From an uncultured Bacilli bacterium (GTDB lineage: Bacteria; Bacillota_I; Bacilli_A; RF39; UBA660), in NCBI GenBank assembly GCA_934096785.1, contig CAKONA010000074.1, positions 1 through 5,547 on the forward strand: a stretch of DNA of 5,547 nucleotides. Reading direction: 5' to 3'. The translations under genes and the position numbers were made by a program. Positions 1 to 5,547 of the stretch are shown here, one piece after another. The notes beneath the pieces are model-generated. The model saw only the letters and a list, made by a program, of their open reading frames with translations. It was not told the origin of the DNA and searched no databases. Position 1 is the first letter of the stretch; every line of letters begins with the position of its first letter.

Positions 1-11
1 GAATAGATAAC

Positions 12-1910
12 ATGAATAAAAAGAAAATAATACTAACAGCACTAAGTGTACTAATTGGACTAACACTTTTAACAACAGTTACCTATGCTTGGTTTAGTAC
101 AAGTATAAAAGGAAATGACACATCAAAGAATATGATTAGTTCAACAGCAGCACTAAAAATAGATTTCACAGATGGTAAACAAATAGTACTAGAAAACGCT
201 AAACCAGGTAGTTCAACAACAAAGACATTCACAGTTAAGAACACTGGAACAGACACAGTCTATTACAAAATAAATTGGCAAGAGTTCAACAATACAATCA
301 CTAATGATGAATTAACTATAAAACTTACTTGTACAAGTTCAAGCGAAACATGCTCAGGAGTAACAGAAGAAGCAGCATATGATAGAGATATTAAAGATAA
401 TATTGAACTTTCAACAGGAGTAACTCATACATACACACTTACAGTTTCATTCATTGATACAAACCAAAATCAAAAAGAAAATCAAGGTAAATCATTCAGT
501 GGAGTTCTTCAAATAGAAGGTTCAAAAGCAAGATGGGATAAAGACTGTGAAGGAAACAATTCTCTTAGATGTAAGATTATAACAGATAATACTCCTCAAA
601 GTGATAAGAACATAGATTTTAGTAAGATAAGTTCGCCAACTAATGGACAAGGAGTATATGTAGATGACAAGTATGGCGACTCTGAAAATTATTATTTTAG
701 AGGTGGTTCTTTTTGTGCTTATACAGACTATGAAAATGAAACACAAACAGGTGATAAATGTAAATCAGCAGGTGGCACTTGGTCAAATTATAAATGCAGT
801 CTAGATTTAAATAAAACTACATGCGAGTCAAAAGGATTTAATTGGTATGAACTAAACAACAATGTAAAATTTGGTGATTACTACTGGAGAATAATTAGAG
901 TAGATGATAATGGAGATGTGAGACTAATTTATAATGGTGATTCAACAAAATCTTTAGGAAGTTCTTCAACTATAGGGAATTCTTCTTTTAAAGGGCTATT
1001 CGGAGATAATGCTTATGTAGGATATATGCAACCTAACTCTTCAAACAAGTACGTTAACAATATATCAAATGACAGGATATGGTGGACTACTTCGAATTCT
1101 AATGAAATAAAGATGTCAAAAAGTTATAGTTTTGATGAAACTACAGGTAGATATACTTTGACTGGAGATATAATCAATGGCTCATATACTGATGATTATA
1201 TAGGATATTTTACGTGTTTAAGCACTTCAATAACAAGTAACTGTAGCTATTTAGTTCAAATTGTAGCAACTGAATTAGATGAAAATAATACACATAGGGT
1301 TAAAATATGCAAGATTGTATCGTCTTATTATACTACAACAAAAGTGCAATCAGGAAGTAATACTATAGATAGTCAAATCAAAACTAAAATTGATGATTGG
1401 TTTAAGAATAACATGACAACTTTATTTGATAAAATTAGTACTGATACAGGATATTGTAATGATAGGTCAACAATAAATAAGGACGGTGGAATCGGTAATA
1501 ATTTTACCTATTTTGGAACATATTGGAGAAACATATCTAAAAAGAATCCATCATATAAGTGTATAAATGAAAGTAATGATTTGTTTACAATGAATGGTAT
1601 TACGTTTGGTAATAATAAACTATTAGAACCTATAGGCATGGTTACTGCTGATGAGATTTCCTATGCGGGAGGGACTGCTTATCAATTAAATTATAAATTA
1701 TATTTGCATGGTGGATATTCGTATTGGACTATGACTCCATCATATTTTTATGAAGGTGTTGCCTTTACTAACAATCTTAGTAAAAACTCTCATTTTGGAG
1801 ATGGTATTATTGAAAGCAATGATGGCATTCGCCCAGTCATAGCCCTTAACTCTAAAGCAATTGTAACAAGTGGAAATGGTTCTCTTGCAAATCCTTACAT
1901 AGTGGAATAG
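12..1910 (+). CDS. Exported surface protein: TasA-like N-terminal domain plus DUF6273-like C-terminal domain
   Basis: The gene encodes 632 residues. Residues 1-5 are basic (MNKKK), about 6-25 are a hydrophobic segment, and the TYAWFS motif at 24-29 resembles the cleavage region of SipW-dependent TasA/camelysin-type proteins, so export is likely. Residues about 30-172 look like a TasA-like beta-sandwich, with a PGSS...TFTVKNTGT stretch. A polar linker follows. YYFRGG (227-232) and NNNVKFGDYYWRIIRV (282-297) introduce a globular domain that runs to SYWTMTPS (570-577), DGIRPVIALNS (604-614) and a final NPYIVE, a pattern I associate with DUF6273-like proteins. A cysteine-rich segment (235-280) sits between YYFRGG and NNNVKFG. 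There are 13 cysteines, so disulfides are plausible. There is no LPXTG motif and no C-terminal membrane segment. The start is supported by the clean export segment, although no Shine-Dalgarno is visible in the 11 bases upstream. The role is unknown; a surface, matrix or adhesion role is inference. The ORF is intact. Confidence 0.5.
   Translation: MNKKKIILTALSVLIGLTLLTTVTYAWFSTSIKGNDTSKNMISSTAALKIDFTDGKQIVLENAKPGSSTTKTFTVKNTGTDTVYYKINWQEFNNTITNDELTIKLTCTSSSETCSGVTEEAAYDRDIKDNIELSTGVTHTYTLTVSFIDTNQNQKENQGKSFSGVLQIEGSKARWDKDCEGNNSLRCKIITDNTPQSDKNIDFSKISSPTNGQGVYVDDKYGDSENYYFRGGSFCAYTDYENETQTGDKCKSAGGTWSNYKCSLDLNKTTCESKGFNWYELNNNVKFGDYYWRIIRVDDNGDVRLIYNGDSTKSLGSSSTIGNSSFKGLFGDNAYVGYMQPNSSNKYVNNISNDRIWWTTSNSNEIKMSKSYSFDETTGRYTLTGDIINGSYTDDYIGYFTCLSTSITSNCSYLVQIVATELDENNTHRVKICKIVSSYYTTTKVQSGSNTIDSQIKTKIDDWFKNNMTTLFDKISTDTGYCNDRSTINKDGGIGNNFTYFGTYWRNISKKNPSYKCINESNDLFTMNGITFGNNKLLEPIGMVTADEISYAGGTAYQLNYKLYLHGGYSYWTMTPSYFYEGVAFTNNLSKNSHFGDGIIESNDGIRPVIALNSKAIVTSGNGSLANPYIVE
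759..845 (+). repeat. Two CxSxGxxW motifs in the cysteine-rich insert of the surface protein
   Basis: Two imperfect copies of an eight-residue motif lie 21 residues apart: CKSAGGTW (residues 250-257) and CESKGFNW (residues 271-278). Cys, Ser, Gly and Trp are shared at the same positions. C262 lies between them and C235 just before. The DNA of the two copies has diverged, so this is a protein-level repeat. It may be a small disulfide-stabilised module; I do not recognise a named family. Confidence 0.5.
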
Positions 1911-1974
1911 AGAATATTCTTTGTTCTTTTTGATATTGATAATATAAATTAATAGAAGTTTACATAAAAAAGTA

Positions 1975-2010
1975 AAAAGGACTATGAAATAATAGTTCTT
2001 TTGTTGTATA
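1975..2010 (+). terminator. Probable intrinsic terminator after the surface protein gene
   Basis: AAAAGGACTAT (1975-1985) pairs with ATAGTTCTTTT (1992-2002). This gives an 11-bp stem with one G-U wobble and a six-base loop, GAAATA. The right arm ends in four Ts and continues as the T-rich GTTGTAT, so the T-tract is partly inside the stem. It lies 64 bases after the stop codon at 1910. The stem is AT-rich and of modest strength. It could also act as a 5' element of xerD transcripts that start further upstream. Confidence 0.5.
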
Positions 2011-2012
2011 AT
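2007..2012 (+). promoter_or_regulatory. Candidate -10 box (TATAAT) for xerD-deoB
   Basis: A perfect TATAAT lies 17 bases before the xerD ATG at 2030. Transcription would begin near 2018-2020, leaving a leader of only about 10-12 bases. No good TTGACA-like -35 is visible 16-18 bases upstream, because that stretch lies inside the terminator-like hairpin. In AT-rich DNA such boxes also arise by chance, so confidence is moderate. Upstream of the ATG there is only a weak GGG (2019-2021) as a ribosome site. Confidence 0.5.
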
Positions 2013-2029
2013 GTTAATGGGTAAAAGAT

Positions 2030-2941
2030 ATGATAGAGATTGATAATAAAGAATATATTGATGATTTTAGTGATTACTTAAAGATTGATAAAAATTATAG
2101 TCCTAATACTATAGAATCTTATATAAGAGATATACGTGGTTTTTTAGAGTATACTGAAAAGGAAATAGTGGATATTACTAAGAAAGACATAGATAATTAT
2201 ATATTACATGTGCTTCCTAAATATAATGAAAGTTCTATTAATAGAGTAATTGCTAGTATTAAAAGTTTTTTTAAGTATTTAGCTATATATAAAGGATTTA
2301 TTAATGTTAGTGAAGATGTTGAAAGTCTTAAAAGAAAGAAAGTTCTTCCTAAATATTTAAGTATTGAAGAAGTAGATAAACTTCTTGATTTGAAGTTAGT
2401 GACACCATTTGATTATAGGAATAAGACTATTCTTGAATTATTGTATTCTACTGGACTTAGAGCAACTGAACTTATTAATTTGGATTTGATAAATATAGAT
2501 ACTAAGAATATGGTTGTTAGTGTATATGGTAAAGGTAATAAGGAGAGAATTGTTCCTTTAAGTAAGATTGCTGTTAATTATTTAGATTTATATATTAATA
2601 AGTATAGACCTATGATGTTTGTTAAGAATCAAAAGCCAACGGATGCGTTATTTCTTAATAATCATGGTAAGAGAATGACAAGACAGGGTTTATATAAAAT
2701 AATAGGTGAGATTGCTAGTAGTAAACATATTGATAAAGAGATAACTCCTCATGTGTTAAGACATAGTTTTGCGACTCATATGATAGAATGCGGAGCTGAT
2801 ATACGTAGTGTTCAAGAATTACTTGGTCATGAGAATGTTGTTACTACTGAGATATATACGCATCTTGCGAATAATTTTATAAAAGATAATTATAATGAAT
2901 ATTTTAATAGAAGTACAAAGGAAGGTGAAAGTAATGTTTAA
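2030..2941 (+). CDS. xerD: Site-specific tyrosine recombinase XerD
   Basis: This 303-residue cytoplasmic tyrosine recombinase is the usual length for XerC/XerD. Residues about 6-85 form the N-terminal SAM-like core-binding domain (YLKIDKNYSPNTIESY), and about 105-290 the catalytic domain. All six catalytic residues are visible: R144 in TGLRATEL, K168 in YGKGNKER, H241 and R244 in PHVLRHSFATH, H267 in LLGHENV, and the nucleophile Y276 in TTEIYTH. With XerC it resolves chromosome dimers at dif during division, normally under FtsK control. Choosing XerD over XerC rests on the GADIRSVQELLGH-type C-terminus and on the following deoB, as in the Bacillus ripX-drm neighbourhood. The ATG at 2030 is the only sensible start, because an in-frame TAA lies at 2015-2017. 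The ribosome site is weak. The 3' end overlaps deoB by 8 bases, indicating an operon. No dif-like site was seen in the window. Confidence 0.5.
   Translation: MIEIDNKEYIDDFSDYLKIDKNYSPNTIESYIRDIRGFLEYTEKEIVDITKKDIDNYILHVLPKYNESSINRVIASIKSFFKYLAIYKGFINVSEDVESLKRKKVLPKYLSIEEVDKLLDLKLVTPFDYRNKTILELLYSTGLRATELINLDLINIDTKNMVVSVYGKGNKERIVPLSKIAVNYLDLYINKYRPMMFVKNQKPTDALFLNNHGKRMTRQGLYKIIGEIASSKHIDKEITPHVLRHSFATHMIECGADIRSVQELLGHENVVTTEIYTHLANNFIKDNYNEYFNRSTKEGESNV
2919..2928 (+). promoter_or_regulatory. Ribosome binding site that fixes the deoB start
   Basis: AGGAAGGTGA ends five bases before the ATG at 2934 and contains AAGGTGA, a strong match to the 16S anti-Shine-Dalgarno. It lies inside the last codons of xerD. 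It supports the start at 2934 over the in-frame ATG at 2895, which would add 13 non-conserved-looking residues. Confidence 0.5.
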
Positions 2942-4100
2942 AAGAGTATTTTTAGTTGTTATGGATAGTGTTGGTGTTGGATCAACTGAGGATTCTGACA
3001 AATATGGAGATAAAGGAGCTAATACAGTTTTACATACTATAGGAGATGCATATAATTTAGATGTATTAGAAAAGCTTGGACTTACTAATTTAGTTGGAAA
3101 AGATGAAAAAGATGTTAAAGCTATTTATATGAGAGCTAAACCTATTAATGTGGCTAAGGATACATTAAATGGTCATTATGAAATGATGGGTGCTGTTGCG
3201 AAAGTTCCATATAAGACTTATCCTGATGGTTTTCCACTTGAATTAATATCTAAAATTCAACATGCTACTGGAAGAGAAGTTATAGGTAACTGTGTAGCAA
3301 GTGGTACTGAAATAATTAAAGAATTAGGCGAAATGCATATGAAGACTGGAGCTATTATAGTTTATACATCTGCTGATTCAGTTTTACAAATAGCTGCTCA
3401 TGAAGATATTATTCCAGTTGAAGAACTTTATAAAATATGTGAAACAGTTAGAGAACTTACTAAAGGAGAAGAATATAAAATTGCTAGAATTATAGCTCGT
3501 CCATTTATAGGAACTCCAGGTAACTTTACAAGAACACCAAAGAGACATGACTATGCATTAGATCCACCAATTAATGTTCTTGATTTACTTGATAGAAATA
3601 ATGTTCAAACAATAGCTATAGGTAAAATATCAGATATATTTAATAATAAAAGTATTGCTGTTAAAGTAAGAACTAAAGATAATTTAGATGGAATAATGAA
3701 ATTGATTGACTTTGCTAAAGGAGATTTTAAAGGATTCTTGTTTGCTAACCTTAATGACTTTGATATGTTATATGGACATAGAAGAGATAGAGTTGGATAC
3801 TTAAAGGCTTTAGAAGAACTTAATTATTATTTACCAACTTTCTTAAAGAATCTTAAAGATGATGATTTATTCATATTAACTGCTGATCATGGAAATGATC
3901 CTACATGGAAGGGAACTGATCACACTCGTGAATATATTCCTATTATGATATATAGTCCAAGTTTTAAATATGGAAAGAGACTTGAAGATAGAAGTACATT
4001 TGCTGATATAGGTGCTACTGTACTTGAGAACTTTGGAGTTAAGAATGAACTTGGAATTGGTACTTCTATATTTAATGAAATAAGAGAAGAAGAACTATAG
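2934..4100 (+). CDS. deoB: Phosphopentomutase
   Basis: The 388-residue product interconverts ribose-1-phosphate with ribose-5-phosphate, and the deoxyribose forms. It links nucleoside phosphorolysis to the pentose phosphate pathway in the cytosol. It belongs to the alkaline phosphatase superfamily, and the full set of expected metal and active-site residues is present: D11 (VVMDSVGVGS), phosphoacceptor T77 (KDTLNGHYE), D277 and H282 (FDMLYGHRRD), D318 and H319 (TADHG), and H330 (TDHTREY). Their spacing matches the Bacillus enzyme's two-manganese site. The length is typical of the family. The cap domain should lie roughly at residues 90-210. The gene overlaps the end of xerD by 8 bases, with its ribosome site inside xerD, so translation is probably coupled. 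No nucleoside phosphorylase gene follows, unlike the Bacillus drm-pupG order. The residue two after T77 is Asn, where Thr or Ser is usual in versions I recall. Confidence 0.5.
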   Translation: MFKRVFLVVMDSVGVGSTEDSDKYGDKGANTVLHTIGDAYNLDVLEKLGLTNLVGKDEKDVKAIYMRAKPINVAKDTLNGHYEMMGAVAKVPYKTYPDGFPLELISKIQHATGREVIGNCVASGTEIIKELGEMHMKTGAIIVYTSADSVLQIAAHEDIIPVEELYKICETVRELTKGEEYKIARIIARPFIGTPGNFTRTPKRHDYALDPPINVLDLLDRNNVQTIAIGKISDIFNNKSIAVKVRTKDNLDGIMKLIDFAKGDFKGFLFANLNDFDMLYGHRRDRVGYLKALEELNYYLPTFLKNLKDDDLFILTADHGNDPTWKGTDHTREYIPIMIYSPSFKYGKRLEDRSTFADIGATVLENFGVKNELGIGTSIFNEIREEEL

Positions 4101-4108
4101 TAAATATT

Positions 4109-4140
4109 AAGTAACTTATGATATAATTAAGTTACTTTTT
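4109..4140 (+). terminator. Intrinsic terminator of the xerD-deoB operon
   Basis: AAGTAACTTA (4109-4118) and TAAGTTACTT (4128-4137) form a perfect 10-bp stem with a nine-base loop, TGATATAAT. The stem runs into five consecutive Ts (4136-4140). It starts eight bases after the deoB stop. The shape and T-tract are those of a rho-independent terminator, although the stem holds only two G-C pairs. Confidence 0.5.
4119..4127 (+). promoter_or_regulatory. Extended -10 promoter box inside the terminator loop, for rlmD
   Basis: The loop reads TGATATAAT, which is an exact TGnTATAAT extended -10. Initiation would fall near 4133-4135, within the right arm of the hairpin. New transcripts would therefore lack the left arm and could not form the terminator. 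No clear -35 is visible, but extended -10 promoters often do without one. Confidence 0.5.
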
Positions 4141-4144
4141 ATAT

Positions 4145-4149
4145 GGAGG
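4145..4149 (+). promoter_or_regulatory. Ribosome binding site that fixes the rlmD start
   Basis: GGAGG lies five bases before the ATG at 4155. An in-frame ATG at 4143 overlaps this site and has no ribosome site of its own, so 4155 is the better start. Confidence 0.5.
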
Positions 4150-4154
4150 AATAT

Positions 4155-5351
4155 ATGAAGATAAATGATATATATGATGTTGTTATAACTGATGAAGATG
4201 ATATTGGTAATGGTATTACTAGAATAGATAATTTTGTTGTGTTTGTTCCTTATACATTAAGGGATGAGAAAGTTAAAATCAGGATTACTAAAGTTAATAA
4301 AAGATTTGCAGTTGGAAAAATAGAAGAGATTATTACTAAGAGTGATAGGAGATGTGAAGTTAAATGTAAGTGTTATAATGAATGTGGTGGTTGTAGTTTT
4401 CTTCATATGTCTTTTGATGATGAGAAAAGTAAGAAAATAAGTTATATAAATAAACTATTTAATACTGATGTTAATGAGATACTTTCCTTTAATGAATATA
4501 ATTATAGGAATAAAGCTACATTTCATGTTAAAGGTGGACATATTGGTTATTATAGTGAAAATACTAATGATTTAGTAGAGTTTGATGAGTGTTTACTTTT
4601 AGATGATAGAATCAATAAGATATATAATATACTTAAAGAAGTAGAATTAAAGGGTATTGTTGAAGTTACTGTTAGAACTACTAAAAGTAGTGTAATGATT
4701 ATTATAAAAGGTGATGTGAAGTCATTTGATTATGAAAAAGTGACAAGTGAAATAAATGTTGATTCAATATATTTAAATAATAAATTAATATATGGTAATG
4801 CTTATATAATAGAAGAATTAGGTAATATAAAATATAGTATTTATCCGAATGCTTTCTTTCAGGTTAATACTGATAATATGAAGATAATGTATGATAAAGT
4901 AAAAGAGTACGCTGGAAGTGGAGATAAACTTCTTGATTTGTATTGTGGTACTGGTACTATTGGCATATATCTTAAAGATAATTTTAAGAAAGTAGTTGGT
5001 ATTGAAGTAAATAGAGAAGCTATATTGAATGCTAATATTAATAAGAATTTAAATAATTTAAAAGATATAGATTTTATATGTGGAGATGCAAGTATTGCAG
5101 TGAATGATAACTATGATGTTATAGTAGTAGACCCTCCTAGAAGTGGACTTTCTCGTAAGGTTGTTAGTTTTCTTAATGAAAGTAAAACTAAAACTATTGT
5201 ATATGTTTCTTGCAATCCTAAAACTTTAAAAAGAGATATTGAACTTATGAATAAATATAAACTAGTTAGTATGGAATGCATTAATATGTTTAATAAGACA
5301 AAGCATGTTGAATGTGTTTGCAAGTTAGAGATGAAGAATGATAATGAATAA
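4155..5351 (+). CDS. rlmD: 23S rRNA (uracil-5-)-methyltransferase, RlmD/RlmCD (RumA) family
   Basis: The 398-residue cytoplasmic enzyme uses S-adenosylmethionine to form 5-methyluridine in 23S rRNA. The positions are probably U1939, and perhaps also U747 as in the dual-specific Bacillus RlmCD. The substrate cannot be settled from sequence alone. Residues about 3-58 form a TRAM RNA-binding domain (DDIGNGITRIDNFVVFVPYT). The iron-sulfur ligands are C71, C77 and C80 (C-x5-C-x2-C, in NECGGCSFLH) plus C146 (FDECLLLDD). The Rossmann methyltransferase core holds LLDLYCGTGTIG (259-270), VVDPPRSGL (324-332), the nucleophile C353 in YVSCNPKTLKRD, and a likely base E386 in TKHVEC. Length and domain order are normal for the family, though the N-terminal cluster has two extra cysteines (C67, C73). 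The gene appears to have its own promoter after the deoB terminator. tRNA methylation by a TrmA-type relative is less likely, because TrmA lacks the TRAM domain and cluster. Confidence 0.5.
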   Translation: MKINDIYDVVITDEDDIGNGITRIDNFVVFVPYTLRDEKVKIRITKVNKRFAVGKIEEIITKSDRRCEVKCKCYNECGGCSFLHMSFDDEKSKKISYINKLFNTDVNEILSFNEYNYRNKATFHVKGGHIGYYSENTNDLVEFDECLLLDDRINKIYNILKEVELKGIVEVTVRTTKSSVMIIIKGDVKSFDYEKVTSEINVDSIYLNNKLIYGNAYIIEELGNIKYSIYPNAFFQVNTDNMKIMYDKVKEYAGSGDKLLDLYCGTGTIGIYLKDNFKKVVGIEVNREAILNANINKNLNNLKDIDFICGDASIAVNDNYDVIVVDPPRSGLSRKVVSFLNESKTKTIVYVSCNPKTLKRDIELMNKYKLVSMECINMFNKTKHVECVCKLEMKNDNE

Positions 5352-5493
5352 AGATTCAATTGGAACGAGTTCAATATGAAGAAATATGAGACGTATTAAG
5401 AAAAAAATATTATAATTTTGATATGATTATAATGTATAAAAAATATTTAGAAGAGAATAAAAAATAGTATTTTGTTGAAATGGAGGATTGATT
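5352..5493. other. Intergenic gap with small inverted repeats
   Basis: No gene is supported in these 142 bases. Two copies of the self-palindromic octamer ATTATAAT (5409-5416 and 5426-5433) are separated by TTTGATATG. They can pair as an 8-bp all-AT stem. A weak hairpin (5359-5365 with 5370-5375, loop CGAG, one bulged G) lies just after rlmD but has no T-tract, so no convincing + strand terminator is visible for rlmD. Confidence 0.5.
5428..5433 (+). promoter_or_regulatory. Candidate -10 box for the gene starting at 5494
   Basis: TATAAT at 5428-5433 would start transcription near 5440 and give a leader of about 54 bases. A second TATAAT at 5411-5416 is an alternative, with a poor -35 candidate GAGACG (5388-5393) at a 17-base spacing. 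Neither has a good TTGACA. The region is very AT-rich, so the choice between the two is uncertain. Confidence 0.5.
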
Positions 5494-5547
5494 ATGAGAA
5501 AGACATTATTTGCTATTTTACTATGTGGGGTTATGGCTTTAGGATTA
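5494..5547 (+). CDS. N-terminus of a secreted protein or lipoprotein (truncated by the window edge)
   Basis: Eighteen codons are visible, reading MRKTLFAILLCGVMALGL before the window ends. A short basic start followed by a hydrophobic run is a typical signal peptide, and the composition resembles many lipoprotein signals, but the lipobox cysteine would lie past the edge. GGAGG (5482-5486) lies seven bases before the ATG, a strong ribosome site that supports this start. The product's function cannot be told from what is present. Confidence 0.5.
   Translation, partial: MRKTLFAILLCGVMALGL

Noticed and set aside
522..746. Open frame of 74 codons on the minus strand
   Set aside because: It lies wholly inside the surface protein gene, has no ribosome site seen and no recognisable domain; it is an antisense shadow.
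1700..1860. Possible diversity-generating retroelement target in the C-terminal domain
   Set aside because: The fold may be lectin-like, but no reverse transcriptase or template repeat is in the window and there is no marked cluster of AAC-type codons at the 3' end.
1911..1920. Perfect palindrome AGAATATTCT directly after the surface gene stop
   Set aside because: It has no loop, so it is a poor RNA hairpin, and ten-base palindromes are expected by chance several times in AT-rich DNA of this length.
1911..2029. A dif site near xerD
   Set aside because: No 28-base site resembling the Firmicutes dif arms was found here or elsewhere in the window.
2011..2043. Ten-codon open frame overlapping the xerD start (MLMGKRYDRD)
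   Set aside because: It has no ribosome site and would begin inside the -10 box of the proposed promoter; likely chance.
2819..3001. Open frame of 60 codons on the minus strand
   Set aside because: It is antisense to the xerD-deoB junction, both of which are clearly coding on the + strand.
5111..5374. Open frame of 87 codons on the minus strand
   Set aside because: It is antisense to the conserved methyltransferase core of rlmD, with a low-complexity Leu/Ser-rich product.
5376..5399. Tiny open frame MKKYETY in the rlmD downstream gap
   Set aside because: It has seven codons with only a weak GGAACGAG upstream and nothing else to support expression.
5419..5433. Fur- or PerR-type box near the last promoter
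   Set aside because: Compared base by base with the 7-1-7 consensus it fails at most positions in the second half, and the palindrome spacing is wrong for PerR.

Overview
This AT-rich window (5547 bases) reads as a chromosomal segment of a low-GC Gram-positive bacterium. It is most like the uncultured gut Bacilli/Mollicutes-related lineages: codons end heavily in A/T, Shine-Dalgarno sites are GGAGG-type, intergenic gaps are short, and the xerD-deoB pair is a typical Firmicutes neighbourhood. The lineage is inferred from style and gene content, not from a marker gene. The four complete genes stop with TAA or TAG and read through with standard TGG tryptophans, so nothing points to a recoded TGA. 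All genes are on the + strand.

Bases 1-1910 hold a large exported protein of 632 residues. It has an N-terminal export segment with a YAWF motif as in TasA/camelysin-like (SipW-dependent) proteins, a beta-rich TasA-like domain, a linker, a cysteine-rich insert carrying two CxSxGxxW motifs, and a C-terminal DUF6273-like domain ending in a GIRPVIALNS-type motif. This is the least understood part of the window. Thr and Phe codon choice changes along the gene, which suggests a mosaic origin.

Bases 1911-2029 are an intergenic gap with a terminator-like hairpin running straight into a TATAAT box. Bases 2030-4100 form a two-gene operon of xerD (tyrosine recombinase for chromosome dimer resolution) and deoB (phosphopentomutase). 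The two overlap by 8 bases, and the deoB start is fixed by a Shine-Dalgarno site inside the end of xerD. A perfect 10-bp terminator hairpin follows, and its loop contains a TGATATAAT extended -10 box for the next gene.

Bases 4155-5351 encode an iron-sulfur 23S rRNA (uracil-5-)-methyltransferase of the RlmD/RlmCD family. Bases 5352-5493 are a non-coding gap with paired ATTATAAT palindromes and a probable promoter. A new secreted protein or lipoprotein starts at 5494 and is cut by the window edge. Apart from the possible coupling of the xerD-deoB pair, the genes are housekeeping functions not obviously linked to the surface protein. No RNA genes, CRISPR arrays or insertion sequences were seen. 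[Form note: the original answer gave no feature confidence values; the 0.5 in every feature is a placeholder required by the schema, not an estimate.]
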